This document shows positions 1 through 7,275 of a stretch of DNA of 16,324 nt, one piece after another. The position numbers were made by a program, and so were the translations under genes. Source of the DNA: JANQLC01 sp036881805 (GTDB taxonomy: Bacteria > Bacteroidota > Bacteroidia > Flavobacteriales > JANQLC01); assembly GCA_036881805.1 (NCBI GenBank), contig JBAJNK010000104.1, forward strand, positions 1 through 16,324. The letters are read 5' to 3'. The notes beneath the pieces are model-generated. The model searched no databases and was not told where the DNA came from. It was given only the letters and a program-made list of their open reading frames with translations. Positions within the stretch are counted from its first letter, which is position 1; each line of letters starts with the position of its first letter.

Positions 1-262
1 ATTTTCGGCCGGCGGTCTGAGGGCGGCAGTTTTTGTTTTTCTCCTTTTGCCTCTTTTCGGTATTTGTATTGTGGGTCAACTTGAAAAAAGGGGGCTTTTT
101 TGATTTTGTCCTTTTTGTGACGGTTTGAAAAGTGGCGCTTATTTTTCCATCTCCGCCTGGCAAATTAAAAAGCCGTTTGTTTCTCATTTTTTTGAGCGTT
201 TAAAAAAAGTGGCGTTGTTTTTTTGTCTTTGTCCTGTATGGCAGTTTGATTAAAAGCACCCA
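1..262 (-). repeat. Degenerate short-repeat array, left copy (truncated by window start)
   Basis: About five imperfect units can be read: near 73-110, 117-147, 157-188, 194-231 and 238-260. On the + strand each runs GGTTTRAAAAGNGGC followed by a T-rich tract. On the complementary strand they read A-rich tract, AAGCNCC, TTTTYAAA, then a C/A-rich end. The complement of 117-147 closely matches 15346-15373 in the right array (shared AAAAATAAGCGCC, then TTTTCAA and CC-TCAC). This shows the two arrays are one family in opposite orientation; I give '-' because the right array's unit orientation is taken as '+'. No protein-coding potential is apparent. Confidence 0.75.
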
Positions 263-483
263 AAGCTACAAAATCTCTGCTTTTTGCTGTAGGCAATCTA
301 AAAATTCTATCGGGAAACCCGTATCACTGCGCCCAAACCCTACCTCGATTATTTCAACTCAGCGGTAAATCCTTAGTCTACCAGGCTTATATTCAAACCG
401 CCTAATCCAATCATATCGATAAAATCTATCCGTGAATTTTAAAATACAATTGGTAAACCCACGCTATTTTCTCTGTGGAAATT
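263..483. other. Unassigned non-coding stretch between repeat array and peroxiredoxin promoter
   Basis: No gene could be supported here. A small perfect hairpin, CGGG-AAA-CCCG, lies at 311-321. One + strand frame from about 365 reads a protein-like run (KSLVYQAYIQTA, stop, SNHIDKIYP, stop, ILKYNW), which could be a decayed coding remnant. It is too short and too broken to assign to a family. The stretch is less repetitive than 1-262. Confidence 0.4.
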
Positions 484-491
484 TACATTTG
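484..491 (+). promoter_or_regulatory. Putative Bacteroidota -7 box of the peroxiredoxin gene
   Basis: TACATTTG fits the Bacteroidota -7 consensus TAnnTTTG and lies 34 bp before the ATG at 526, giving a predicted leader of about 25-30 nt. No convincing -33 TTG is present at the usual spacing, so this rests on the -7 element and its position alone. Confidence 0.5.
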
Positions 492-525
492 TACGGTTTC
501 ATACCAACCGTAAAAAATACGATAT

Positions 526-1155
526 ATGTCTATATTAGTAGGAAAAAAAGCGCCCGGTTTTAAGGCAGCAGCTGTAGTAAACGGAAAGGATATCGCAGCA
601 GACTTTACACTGAGCCAATTCGAAGGCCAATACGTGATCTTATTTTTCTACCCAAAGGATTTTACCTTTGTGTGTCCGACAGAGCTCCACGCATTTCAGG
701 AAGAGTTGGCGGCGTTTAAACAACGAAATGTAGCCGTGGTCGCAGTCTCTACCGACACCGAACAATCGCACTGGGGATGGCTGCAAATGGACCGGAGTCA
801 AGGGGGTATCAAAGGGGTAACCTATCCCATAGTAGCCGATACGAACAAGACCATCTCATTCAATTATGGGGTGTTGGCCGGCGATTGGGATTTTACAGAA
901 GGGGGTCAACTCGAAGCCAGCGGCGAACTCATCGCATATAGGGGGCTCTACTTAATCGATAAAAGCGGTATCATACGCCACCAGTTGATCAATGACTTGC
1001 CGCTGGGCAGAAATGTGGATGAAGCCCTGCGAATCGTAGATGCCCTGCAATTCTTTGAATCAGAAGGCGAGGTTTGTCCAGCCAACTGGCGCAAGGGTAA
1101 AAAGGGTATGAAAGGCGACCACAAAAGCGTAGCGGCTTACCTAGCGCAAAACTAA
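526..1155 (+). CDS. Typical 2-Cys peroxiredoxin (AhpC/Prx1 family)
   Basis: A 209-residue cytosolic thiol peroxidase that would reduce H2O2 and organic hydroperoxides, normally recharged by a thioredoxin-type reductant. The peroxidatic site FYPKDFTFVCP (residues 41-51) has P43, T47 and C50. The resolving cysteine is C184 in the C-terminal EVCPANW motif. R139 in AYRGLYLID is the conserved arginine of the active site. Between the GVL strand (115-117) and this arginine lies an insert of roughly 15 residues that I know from other Bacteroidota members, so it is not an oddity. The ATG at 526 is the only sensible start: it opens directly into the family N-terminus and has a promoter box upstream. 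The gene is probably monocistronic, with a promoter at 484 and a likely terminator at 1179-1202. No OxyR-type site was recognised. The family is certain; the physiological electron donor is not visible. Confidence 0.96.
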   Translation: MSILVGKKAPGFKAAAVVNGKDIAADFTLSQFEGQYVILFFYPKDFTFVCPTELHAFQEELAAFKQRNVAVVAVSTDTEQSHWGWLQMDRSQGGIKGVTYPIVADTNKTISFNYGVLAGDWDFTEGGQLEASGELIAYRGLYLIDKSGIIRHQLINDLPLGRNVDEALRIVDALQFFESEGEVCPANWRKGKKGMKGDHKSVAAYLAQN

Positions 1156-1178
1156 AATACCGAGAATGTATATCGGAG

Positions 1179-1202
1179 ACCGCAGCTTTGCCGGGGTTTT
1201 TT
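1179..1202 (+). terminator. Probable intrinsic terminator of the peroxiredoxin gene
   Basis: It lies 24 bp after the stop codon. CCGCA (1180-1184) can pair with TGC plus GG (1189-1194) around a short loop, with one bulged C, and is followed by six T residues at 1197-1202. The stem is short and imperfect, but the position and T-run fit termination. It supports treating the peroxiredoxin gene as a single-gene transcript. Confidence 0.45.
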
Positions 1203-1471
1203 ATGTATCTCTCCCATGTGATAAGTCCGTTTGCCCAATAATCAGTGCGATTACAAGCACAATCCAACTCCGACAACGCAGCTCCAACAACCCAATTCCG
1301 ACAGCCCATGCATAGGGGCAAACACAAAAAAAATCAGCGGGGCTGATTTGACCAACGCCCACCTCTTATCGAAGTCGCATATTTGATCGATGCCACTACA
1401 GAAACGCCTTCTACAGCCTACAAAGAACAACAGCCCGACAAAGGCATATTTTTTTCAAGCCTTATAGTTTG
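1203..1471. other. Intergenic stretch between peroxiredoxin and ftsK, no supported gene
   Basis: This is the main part of a 342-bp gap. It contains two near-identical 12-mers, CCAACTCCGACA (1264-1275) and CCAATTCCGACA (1292-1303), 28 bp apart, and the minus-strand terminator-like hairpin at 1326-1349. A minus-strand reading frame of 53 codons (1201-1362, GTG start) encodes a hydrophobic stretch (SWIVLVIALIIG) but has no recognisable family and the hairpin lies inside it, so I do not call it a gene. Confidence 0.4.
1326..1349 (-). terminator. Terminator-like hairpin facing the minus strand
   Basis: AAATCAGC (1331-1338), a GGG loop (1339-1341) and GCTGATTT (1342-1349) form a perfect 8-bp stem. 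On the + strand it is preceded by a run of eight A (1326-1333). Read on the minus strand this is a stem followed by eight T, which is a good intrinsic terminator. On the + strand only three T follow, so it would terminate poorly in the gene direction. No minus-strand gene is visible upstream of it. Confidence 0.5.
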
Positions 1472-1479
1472 TACTTTTG
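1472..1479 (+). promoter_or_regulatory. Putative Bacteroidota -7 box of the ftsK operon
   Basis: TACTTTTG matches TAnnTTTG exactly and ends 18 bp before the ftsK ATG at 1498, predicting a very short leader of about a dozen nucleotides. A T-run at 1449-1455 occupies the -33 position but there is no TTG. It probably drives ftsK-lolA-lptG-ribB. Confidence 0.55.
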
Positions 1480-1497
1480 TAGCGATCGTTTATCCCG

Positions 1498-3846
1498 ATG
1501 ACAAAGAGAAAAAAACCGGGGCATATTTCTTTCAAGCCTTCAAAAAGCGATGCGCAGCGCTCCTGGCAAACCGTACTGGGGCTCTTATTTATCGGCACTT
1601 CCGCCTTTTTGTTGCTCGCCGTGACCTCTCATTTCTTCAATTGGCGAGCCGACCAAAGCGAGTTGGGCAGCTGGCTGAACCGAGGGGCGCACGCCAGAAA
1701 TATATTGGGCAGGCTGGGTGCTTATGCCTCGCATCTCCTCGTGTACAAGAGCTTCGGGGTGGCCGCCTACTTTATCGTATGGTTTTTATTCGCAACGGGG
1801 TTCTTCTCAACTTTCCGCATCCGCCTAGTCCGTTTCAGCAAACTGACCTACAACACCCTATTCTTTTTGCTGTGGCTTCCCATAACCCTAAACTTTACAC
1901 TGCCTTCCCATCCCATCCTGGGGGGCATGTTGGGCTACCAGGTCAACGCCTACCTGGACGGCTTTATCGGAAAACTGGGAATCGCCATGACGGTAGTCTT
2001 TTCAGGGCTTTTCTACCTGGTGCGATGCTACAGACTAACACCCGAAAAGCTGCAGGCTTACTTCGCTAAAAAAAAAGGTAAAAGAACCCGGGTGCATCCA
2101 ATTGAAAGGGCAAGTGAACCCGGAGGAAGCCAAGCGGATACACCCGATGTGATCCATTTGGACAAGCGATTGGAGTCCATGAGCAGTACGGGTGAAAGCG
2201 ATTCCAAACCCGAGGGCGATCCCATCCCGCGAGATGGGAAAACCGGGATCGACATGGAAATATCGGTACAACCCCAAGAGAAAGTGGTAACAGAGCTGTC
2301 ACCGCAACAGCAGTCAGCAGAGAAGAAATACGGCAAATTCGATCCGCGCCTATCGCTTCACCAATATCGATTTCCCGCCTTGGGCTTACTAAAGGAATAC
2401 CCGAGCGGTGACATAACGGTAGACCCAAACGAACTGGAGCGCAACAAAGACAAGATCGTGGAGACGCTCAGCCACTACAAGATTAAAATCTCCAAAATCA
2501 AAGCGACCATAGGGCCTACGGTAACACTTTATGAAATCGTCCCCGAAGCGGGGGTACGAATTTCTAAAATCAAGAATCTCGAGGACGACATCGCATTGAG
2601 TTTGGCCGCACTCGGCATCCGCATCATAGCTCCCATGCCTGGAAAAGGCACCATTGGCATCGAAGTACCCAACAGCTATCCGACCATCGTATCCATGAAA
2701 TCCGTACTATCGTCGGAAAAATTCCAAAATACCCAAATGGAACTGCCCATCGCATTGGGAAAGTCCATTTCAAACGAGACGGTGGTAGCCGATCTAACGC
2801 GCATGCCCCACCTGTTGATGGCAGGCGCTACCGGTCAAGGAAAATCGGTGGGAATCAATGCGGTTCTAACCGCTTTACTCTACAAAAAGCACCCGGCTGA
2901 AGTAAAGCTTGTACTCGTAGACCCCAAAAAAGTAGAGCTGACGCTTTACAATAAAATCGAGCGGCACTTCTTAGCCAAATTACCCGACTCCGAAGATGCC
3001 ATCATCACCGATAACACCAGTGTCATCCATACGCTACATTCGCTTTGCATCGAAATGGACGCGCGTTATGAGCTGCTCAAAAATGCCATGGTGCGCAACA
3101 TTAAGGAATACAATACAAAGTTTAAAGCGCGAAGGTTAAACCCTGAAAACGGGCATCGTTTCTTGCCTTATATCGTCTTGGTGATCGACGAATTTTCCGA
3201 TCTCATCATGACCGCTGGAAGGGAATTGGAAACGCCGCTCGCCCGACTGGCACAACTGGCTCGTGCCATTGGAATCCACCTGGTAATCGCCACCCAACGC
3301 CCTTCGGTAAATGTCATCACGGGTCTGATCAAAGCGAATTTTCCGGCTCGAATCGCCTTTCGGGTCACTTCAAAAGTGGACTCGAGGACCATCTTAGACG
3401 CGGGCGGTGCCGAACAACTCATCGGACACGGCGACATGCTCCTGGCCACCGGAAGCGATATCATACGCCTGCAAGGCGCCTTTATAGACACCCGAGAAGT
3501 AGCAGAAATCACCGATTTTATCGGTGCACAGCGCGCCTATGCCACCGCATTGCACCTGCCCGAGTACAGTGGTGAAGCAGATGGAGATGCGTTGTCGGAG
3601 GTGGATTTGGTGGGTACCGATAGAGATGCGCTGTTCGATTCGGCGGCCAAAATTATCGTGGAAAGCCAACAGGGGTCGGCATCCTTGCTGCAGCGAAAAT
3701 TAAAATTGGGGTACAACCGCGCGGGACGCATCATCGACCAACTCGAGGGCGCAGGGATCGTAGGCCCTTTTGAAGGCAGCAAGGCGCGACGGGTCTTAGT
3801 CCCCGACTTACACACCTTGGAAACGGTTTTAAACGCATTGCAGTAA
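1498..3846 (+). CDS. ftsK: DNA translocase FtsK/SpoIIIE
   Basis: A 782-residue septal DNA pump that clears chromosome termini during division and promotes dimer resolution. The N-terminus (about 25-180) holds hydrophobic segments of the FtsK four-helix membrane domain, for example 24-45, 86-104, 118-134 and 160-175. A polar, charged linker follows (about 185-280), much shorter than in E. coli FtsK and similar to SpoIIIE-like forms. The motor follows: an alpha domain from about 285, then a RecA-like beta domain with Walker A GATGQGKS (443-450) and Walker B VLVIDEF (560-566; D564, E565). The C-terminal gamma winged-helix domain (about 705-770) contains LGYNRAGRIIDQLE, the DNA-reading helix region. 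The ATG at 1498 fits the short promoter-to-gene distance; an overlapping longer frame from 1383 is not the gene. It is first in the operon and ends 4 bp before lolA. No defect was seen. Confidence 0.97.
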   Translation: MTKRKKPGHISFKPSKSDAQRSWQTVLGLLFIGTSAFLLLAVTSHFFNWRADQSELGSWLNRGAHARNILGRLGAYASHLLVYKSFGVAAYFIVWFLFATGFFSTFRIRLVRFSKLTYNTLFFLLWLPITLNFTLPSHPILGGMLGYQVNAYLDGFIGKLGIAMTVVFSGLFYLVRCYRLTPEKLQAYFAKKKGKRTRVHPIERASEPGGSQADTPDVIHLDKRLESMSSTGESDSKPEGDPIPRDGKTGIDMEISVQPQEKVVTELSPQQQSAEKKYGKFDPRLSLHQYRFPALGLLKEYPSGDITVDPNELERNKDKIVETLSHYKIKISKIKATIGPTVTLYEIVPEAGVRISKIKNLEDDIALSLAALGIRIIAPMPGKGTIGIEVPNSYPTIVSMKSVLSSEKFQNTQMELPIALGKSISNETVVADLTRMPHLLMAGATGQGKSVGINAVLTALLYKKHPAEVKLVLVDPKKVELTLYNKIERHFLAKLPDSEDAIITDNTSVIHTLHSLCIEMDARYELLKNAMVRNIKEYNTKFKARRLNPENGHRFLPYIVLVIDEFSDLIMTAGRELETPLARLAQLARAIGIHLVIATQRPSVNVITGLIKANFPARIAFRVTSKVDSRTILDAGGAEQLIGHGDMLLATGSDIIRLQGAFIDTREVAEITDFIGAQRAYATALHLPEYSGEADGDALSEVDLVGTDRDALFDSAAKIIVESQQGSASLLQRKLKLGYNRAGRIIDQLEGAGIVGPFEGSKARRVLVPDLHTLETVLNALQ

Positions 3847-3850
3847 AAAA

Positions 3851-4492
3851 ATGAAATATACCCCCTTCTTATTGATCCTATCCCTCAGCCTAGCCCACAC
3901 AGCTCGCGGACAAAAAAAGGCCCCCCGAGCAAAAGCCCTGCTGAAGGCGGTTTATCAAAAGTATCAAAATCAAAAGGACGCCGATATCAGATTCGATTGG
4001 GATTTGTACGATGAACGCACAGGCGTCCATCGGAAATCCAAAGGGATGATTCTAATCAAGGGCAACCGATATCTCTTGCGCTTTATGGGGGTCGAACAGC
4101 TCTTTGACGGCACCCGGCTCTATACCATAAACCCCGATGATCGGGAAATCAACATCTCTAAGGGCGACGGTGGAAACATCTTTGTGCCCGATCGCATACT
4201 GAGCGCTTATCAAAAGGACTACAGGCTGAGCTGGGATATCGCCCAGAGGGTGAGCGGCAGAGACATTCAATTTGTGCGGTTAAAACCAAAGCACCAGAGC
4301 GACACCCGTTATATCTTAATCGGCGTAGATGCGAAAGCCAAACGGTTATATCGGGTGATCGACGTGGATAAAAAAGGGGTGACGACCGAGCTAACCCTCA
4401 TCGCTTACAAAGCCGATCAAGGGATTCCCGAGGCGCGATTTACCTTTGACAAAGACGAATACCCCGGGTATTTACGCAACTATCTGGAATAA
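3851..4492 (+). CDS. lolA: LolA-like outer-membrane lipoprotein carrier protein
   Basis: A 213-residue periplasmic protein that would ferry lipoproteins from the inner membrane to the outer membrane. A signal peptide is clear: MKYT, a hydrophobic run to about residue 16, then HTARG-Q as a likely cleavage region; there is no lipobox cysteine. The mature part has the LolA pattern: an initial helix (about 26-38), then alternating beta strands such as GMILIKGNRYLLRF (65-78) and the EQLFDGTRLYTINP segment (82-95), where the family has a characteristic 'bound lipid/variable' strand pair. Length is normal for Bacteroidota LolA. It starts 4 bp after the ftsK stop and is followed 11 bp later by lptG, so it shares the operon with another envelope-transport gene. 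The family assignment rests on fold pattern and context rather than a catalytic motif. Confidence 0.85.
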   Translation: MKYTPFLLILSLSLAHTARGQKKAPRAKALLKAVYQKYQNQKDADIRFDWDLYDERTGVHRKSKGMILIKGNRYLLRFMGVEQLFDGTRLYTINPDDREINISKGDGGNIFVPDRILSAYQKDYRLSWDIAQRVSGRDIQFVRLKPKHQSDTRYILIGVDAKAKRLYRVIDVDKKGVTTELTLIAYKADQGIPEARFTFDKDEYPGYLRNYLE

Positions 4493-4503
4493 AGGCAAAA
4501 ACT

Positions 4504-5952
4504 TTGAAGAAGCTCGATCGGTATATACTGAAACAATTTCTAGGCCCTTTTTTAATTACCTTCTTTGTCGTCATCTTCCTCTTGGATATGCTATCCCTCT
4601 TCGCATACATCAAGGATTTTGCCGGCAAGGGCTTAGATATGCTGAGCATGCTCGAGCTCCTGGGCTACGTATCGCTGTCCATGGTTCCCATGGCCATGCC
4701 GTTGGCCATACTCCTATCCTGTATCACAACCTTTGGCAATCTCGGTGAGAAGTATGAGCTGGCGGCCTTAAAAGCGTCCGGTATTTCCCTGGCATGCGTC
4801 TTCAGATCGCTCATAGTAGTAGTCGTACTGCTGAGTTTGGGTATGCATTTCTATATGGAAAACGCCTACCCAAAAATTAATTTTCACCTGTTGAACATGA
4901 AGGCCAATATGGTTCGAAAAAATGCAGCCGTACAATTTCGTCCCGGTGTCTTCGACAATTCCATCCCCGGTTATTACATTCGGGTTACACGAAAATCCGG
5001 GCCTGAAAACAATATCTTACACGATGTGTTTATCCAAAAACCCGGCAGTTTTTACGAAAACCAGGAAACCATCATCGCCAAAGGGGGAAAAATACTCAAC
5101 TCTCCAAGCCCGGATTACCTGATCATGGAGTTGGTAGATGGAAAACTATACCGAGACGAAATCGAAGGTAAAGCAGCTGTGGAAAGCGCAAAACAACCGA
5201 TGAGTGTCACCGCTTTCCACAAGCTCATCCAATACATAGACATCTCTTCCATCACCCAGGTTGACTTAAACAAAACCATCAGCAGCGAGCATCACAAAAT
5301 GCTCAATTCTCGGAAACTAAGGGCGTTCTCAGACAGCTTTTCCACCCTGAAGTCGAGTAAAATCGCGGCTTATACGAAAAGCGCACTCCGCCACGCCATA
5401 CCGGTAAAAAACCCCGTCCAAATCGATTCCCTCGTCCGAGAGAACCGAAAACCGACAAAATCCTTTTCGGGTGTTTGGGTCGACGACCCCACAATTGGCC
5501 AACGCTTGATCACCCAAGCCATAACCGATGCACAGCGAGATTTAAAGACGCAAAAACAACAATACAAATGGTTGAAATGGCGTACCAAAGAAATCAGTCG
5601 TTTCGACATTGAACTACAGCAAAAATGGTCTTTTTCCTGTGCCTGTTTAATTCTCTTCTTTATCGGCGCACCCCTGGGTTCCATCATACGAAAAGGTGGG
5701 TTTGGCATGCCTTTCCTAGCTGCCACCATCATATTTGTAACGTATTACATCCTGTATCTAACCGGTGAAAATATGGCCACACGCGGTCGGTGGAGCGCCT
5801 TTTGGGGTGCTTGGCTCAGCTCCATAGTACTCTTCCCGCTCGGTGTGTACCTCACGTATAAGGCTACGGTTGACTCCTCGCTATTCGATATAGACTCATA
5901 TCTAAATCCGATAAAACGGCTCGCCACCCGGTTTACAAAGCACAAAAAATGA
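4504..5952 (+). CDS. lptG: LptF/LptG-family permease (YjgP/YjgQ), TTG start
   Basis: A 482-residue inner-membrane subunit of the LPS export ABC system, which extracts LPS and passes it to the periplasmic Lpt bridge. Three N-terminal membrane segments lie near 13-35, 48-75 and 98-116, with the conserved cytoplasmic coupling region FGNLGEKYELAALKASGIS (77-95). A large periplasmic region (about 120-370) follows, then three C-terminal membrane segments near 377-393, 403-421 and 433-452. The length is well above the roughly 360 residues of E. coli LptG but normal for Bacteroidota. The start is TTG at 4504: the family begins MKKLDRYI..., which matches exactly here, and the next in-frame ATG (residue 29) would remove the first membrane helix. 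The stop overlaps the ribB start (ATGA). The family is certain, but the LptF/LptG distinction is made from operon context. The partner ATPase LptB is not in the window. Confidence 0.92.
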   Translation: MKKLDRYILKQFLGPFLITFFVVIFLLDMLSLFAYIKDFAGKGLDMLSMLELLGYVSLSMVPMAMPLAILLSCITTFGNLGEKYELAALKASGISLACVFRSLIVVVVLLSLGMHFYMENAYPKINFHLLNMKANMVRKNAAVQFRPGVFDNSIPGYYIRVTRKSGPENNILHDVFIQKPGSFYENQETIIAKGGKILNSPSPDYLIMELVDGKLYRDEIEGKAAVESAKQPMSVTAFHKLIQYIDISSITQVDLNKTISSEHHKMLNSRKLRAFSDSFSTLKSSKIAAYTKSALRHAIPVKNPVQIDSLVRENRKPTKSFSGVWVDDPTIGQRLITQAITDAQRDLKTQKQQYKWLKWRTKEISRFDIELQQKWSFSCACLILFFIGAPLGSIIRKGGFGMPFLAATIIFVTYYILYLTGENMATRGRWSAFWGAWLSSIVLFPLGVYLTYKATVDSSLFDIDSYLNPIKRLATRFTKHKK

Positions 5953-7091
5953 AAAGCGCACAAGCACAACACATAGGCATGTTACATTCCATCCCAGCGG
6001 CCATTGAAGACATCAAACAGGGCAAACTGGTTATCGTCGTAGATGACAAAAACCGTGAAAACGAAGGTGATTTTATAGCCGCTGCCGAGAAGGTAACCCC
6101 CGAGATGGTCAATTTTATGGTTACCAAGGGGCGCGGTTTGATCTGCGTCCCCCTGCTTGAAAAGCGCTGCCAGGAACTGCAGTTAGATCGCATGGTAAAG
6201 GACAATTCCGACCCGATGGGAACCGCTTTTACCGTCTCGGTGGACAAATGTGGAGACGGCGTAACCACGGGCATTTCAGCATCGGACCGCGCCAAAACCG
6301 TGCGTGCCTTAACCGATCCCAAAACGCGTCCCCACCACCTGAACCGTCCGGGACACATCTTTCCCTTAATCGCCAAAGAAGGCGGTGTGCTCAGGCGAAC
6401 CGGACATACCGAAGCAGCTGTCGACCTGGCGCGCTTAGCGGGACTGACACCGGCGGGCATACTGGTGGAAATCATGAATGAAGACGGCAGTATGGCCCGG
6501 CTTCCGCAATTGGAGATCACCTCGAAAGCCTTGGACATCAAAATCATTTCCATCGAAGACCTCGTGGCCTATCGGATGCGATGCGATTCGCTCATCGAAC
6601 ACAGGGATTCGTTTCCCGTGCGTACGCGTTTCGGCGACTTTCAGTTTCACACCTACGAACAAACCACCGATGGGCAATACCACTATGCGCTGACCAAAGG
6701 CCTGTGGAAGGCAGCAGACGCCGTTTTGGTGCGCGTGCACTCCCTGCGGGAAAAAAATGACCTGATCGCCTTTTTGACATCTGATACCCGTGCCCAATTG
6801 GAACCCGTATTCAGCCTGATTCAAAAAAGCGGAAAAGGAGCGATAGTATTTGTCAACCCCCAGGAAACCAAGAGCAGCCTATGCGATCGAATCGCAGGCT
6901 TTCAAAGTGCACAAAACGAAAAAAATTATGGCAATCCAGCGGTAAAAATGGACCAAAAGGACTATGGAGTCGGCGCACAAATCATCCGTGAATTGGGCAT
7001 TCGAAAGCTCAAACTGATCACCCGAAAACCATTGAAGCGAATCGGGATTGAAGGCTATGGCATCCAAATTGTCGCCAACGTCAATTTTTAA
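5949..7091 (+). CDS. ribB: 3,4-dihydroxy-2-butanone-4-phosphate synthase with a degenerate GTP cyclohydrolase II domain
   Basis: A 380-residue cytosolic enzyme with RibBA architecture. Residues 10-210 are DHBP synthase, which turns ribulose 5-phosphate into the 4-carbon precursor of riboflavin. It is intact, with the acidic loop DDKNRENEGD (32-41), RPGH (133-136), and TGHTEAAVDLA (151-161) with H153 and E155. Residues 223-380 have the GTP cyclohydrolase II fold, recognisable from VRVHS (261-265) and the end region (DYGVGAQIIRELG, then KRIGIEGYGI). The three zinc cysteines of active enzymes are replaced by R267, S278 and T280, and the RQEGRG catalytic segment is absent (VNPQETKSS instead). This half should therefore be inactive, and a separate RibA is needed for riboflavin synthesis. 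I recall similar degenerate fusions in other Bacteroidota. The ATG overlaps the lptG stop by 4 bp, so the gene closes the ftsK operon. Confidence 0.93.
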   Translation: MKSAQAQHIGMLHSIPAAIEDIKQGKLVIVVDDKNRENEGDFIAAAEKVTPEMVNFMVTKGRGLICVPLLEKRCQELQLDRMVKDNSDPMGTAFTVSVDKCGDGVTTGISASDRAKTVRALTDPKTRPHHLNRPGHIFPLIAKEGGVLRRTGHTEAAVDLARLAGLTPAGILVEIMNEDGSMARLPQLEITSKALDIKIISIEDLVAYRMRCDSLIEHRDSFPVRTRFGDFQFHTYEQTTDGQYHYALTKGLWKAADAVLVRVHSLREKNDLIAFLTSDTRAQLEPVFSLIQKSGKGAIVFVNPQETKSSLCDRIAGFQSAQNEKNYGNPAVKMDQKDYGVGAQIIRELGIRKLKLITRKPLKRIGIEGYGIQIVANVNF

Positions 7092-7241
7092 AGAAATTTA
7101 TGACACACCCCAAGCGCTTGCCCTGCCCCACCGATCACCGGCAGAGGCACCCATTCCCATGCCACCGTAGGGTGTAGAGATATAAACGCATCTCTGTTGA
7201 CAAATTCTAGGCTTTACAACACATCACCCCACGAATATTTT
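7092..7241 (+). other. Spacer between the two operons with small inverted repeats
   Basis: No gene is supported. It holds a palindrome CAAGCGCTTG (7111-7120), a CACC-GTAG-GGTG hairpin (7163-7174), and AGAGAT (7176-7181) inverted against ATCTCT (7190-7195) with an 8-nt spacer. None is followed by a T-run, so no terminator for ribB is evident. The last one lies about 45 bp upstream of the parA -7 box and could be an operator; short inverted repeats of this size also occur by chance. Confidence 0.3.
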
Positions 7242-7249
7242 TATTTTTG
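7242..7249 (+). promoter_or_regulatory. Putative Bacteroidota -7 box of the parA operon
   Basis: TATTTTTG matches TAnnTTTG exactly, 26 bp before the GTG start of parA, predicting a leader of roughly 20 nt. A TTGACA sits at 7197-7202 but is too far upstream to pair with this box at normal spacing. Confidence 0.55.
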
Positions 7250-7275
7250 CAATGACAACTATCAAAGGCTTTTAA

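Noticed and set aside
989..1327. 112-codon minus-strand frame across the peroxiredoxin 3' end
   Set aside because: It is mostly antisense to a well-supported gene, contains no family motif, and has an unusual Cys/His/Arg-rich composition.
1383..2069. 228-codon frame overlapping the ftsK 5' end
   Set aside because: It is out of frame with FtsK, runs through its membrane domain, and has low-complexity Arg/Pro-rich composition typical of a shadow frame.
5933..6553. 206-codon minus-strand frame opposite ribB
   Set aside because: It is entirely antisense to the DHBP synthase domain, whose residues are conserved; Ser/Thr/Met-rich composition marks it as a shadow.
7111..7120. Perfect palindrome CAAGCGCTTG as an operator
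   Set aside because: A 10-bp palindrome is expected by chance about 16 times in 16 kb, and it lies far (about 120 bp) from the parA -7 box.
7094..7190. 25-codon frame (ATG 7100) between ribB and parA
   Set aside because: It is Pro/His/Arg-rich, with no family resemblance and no ribosome-site or conservation evidence.
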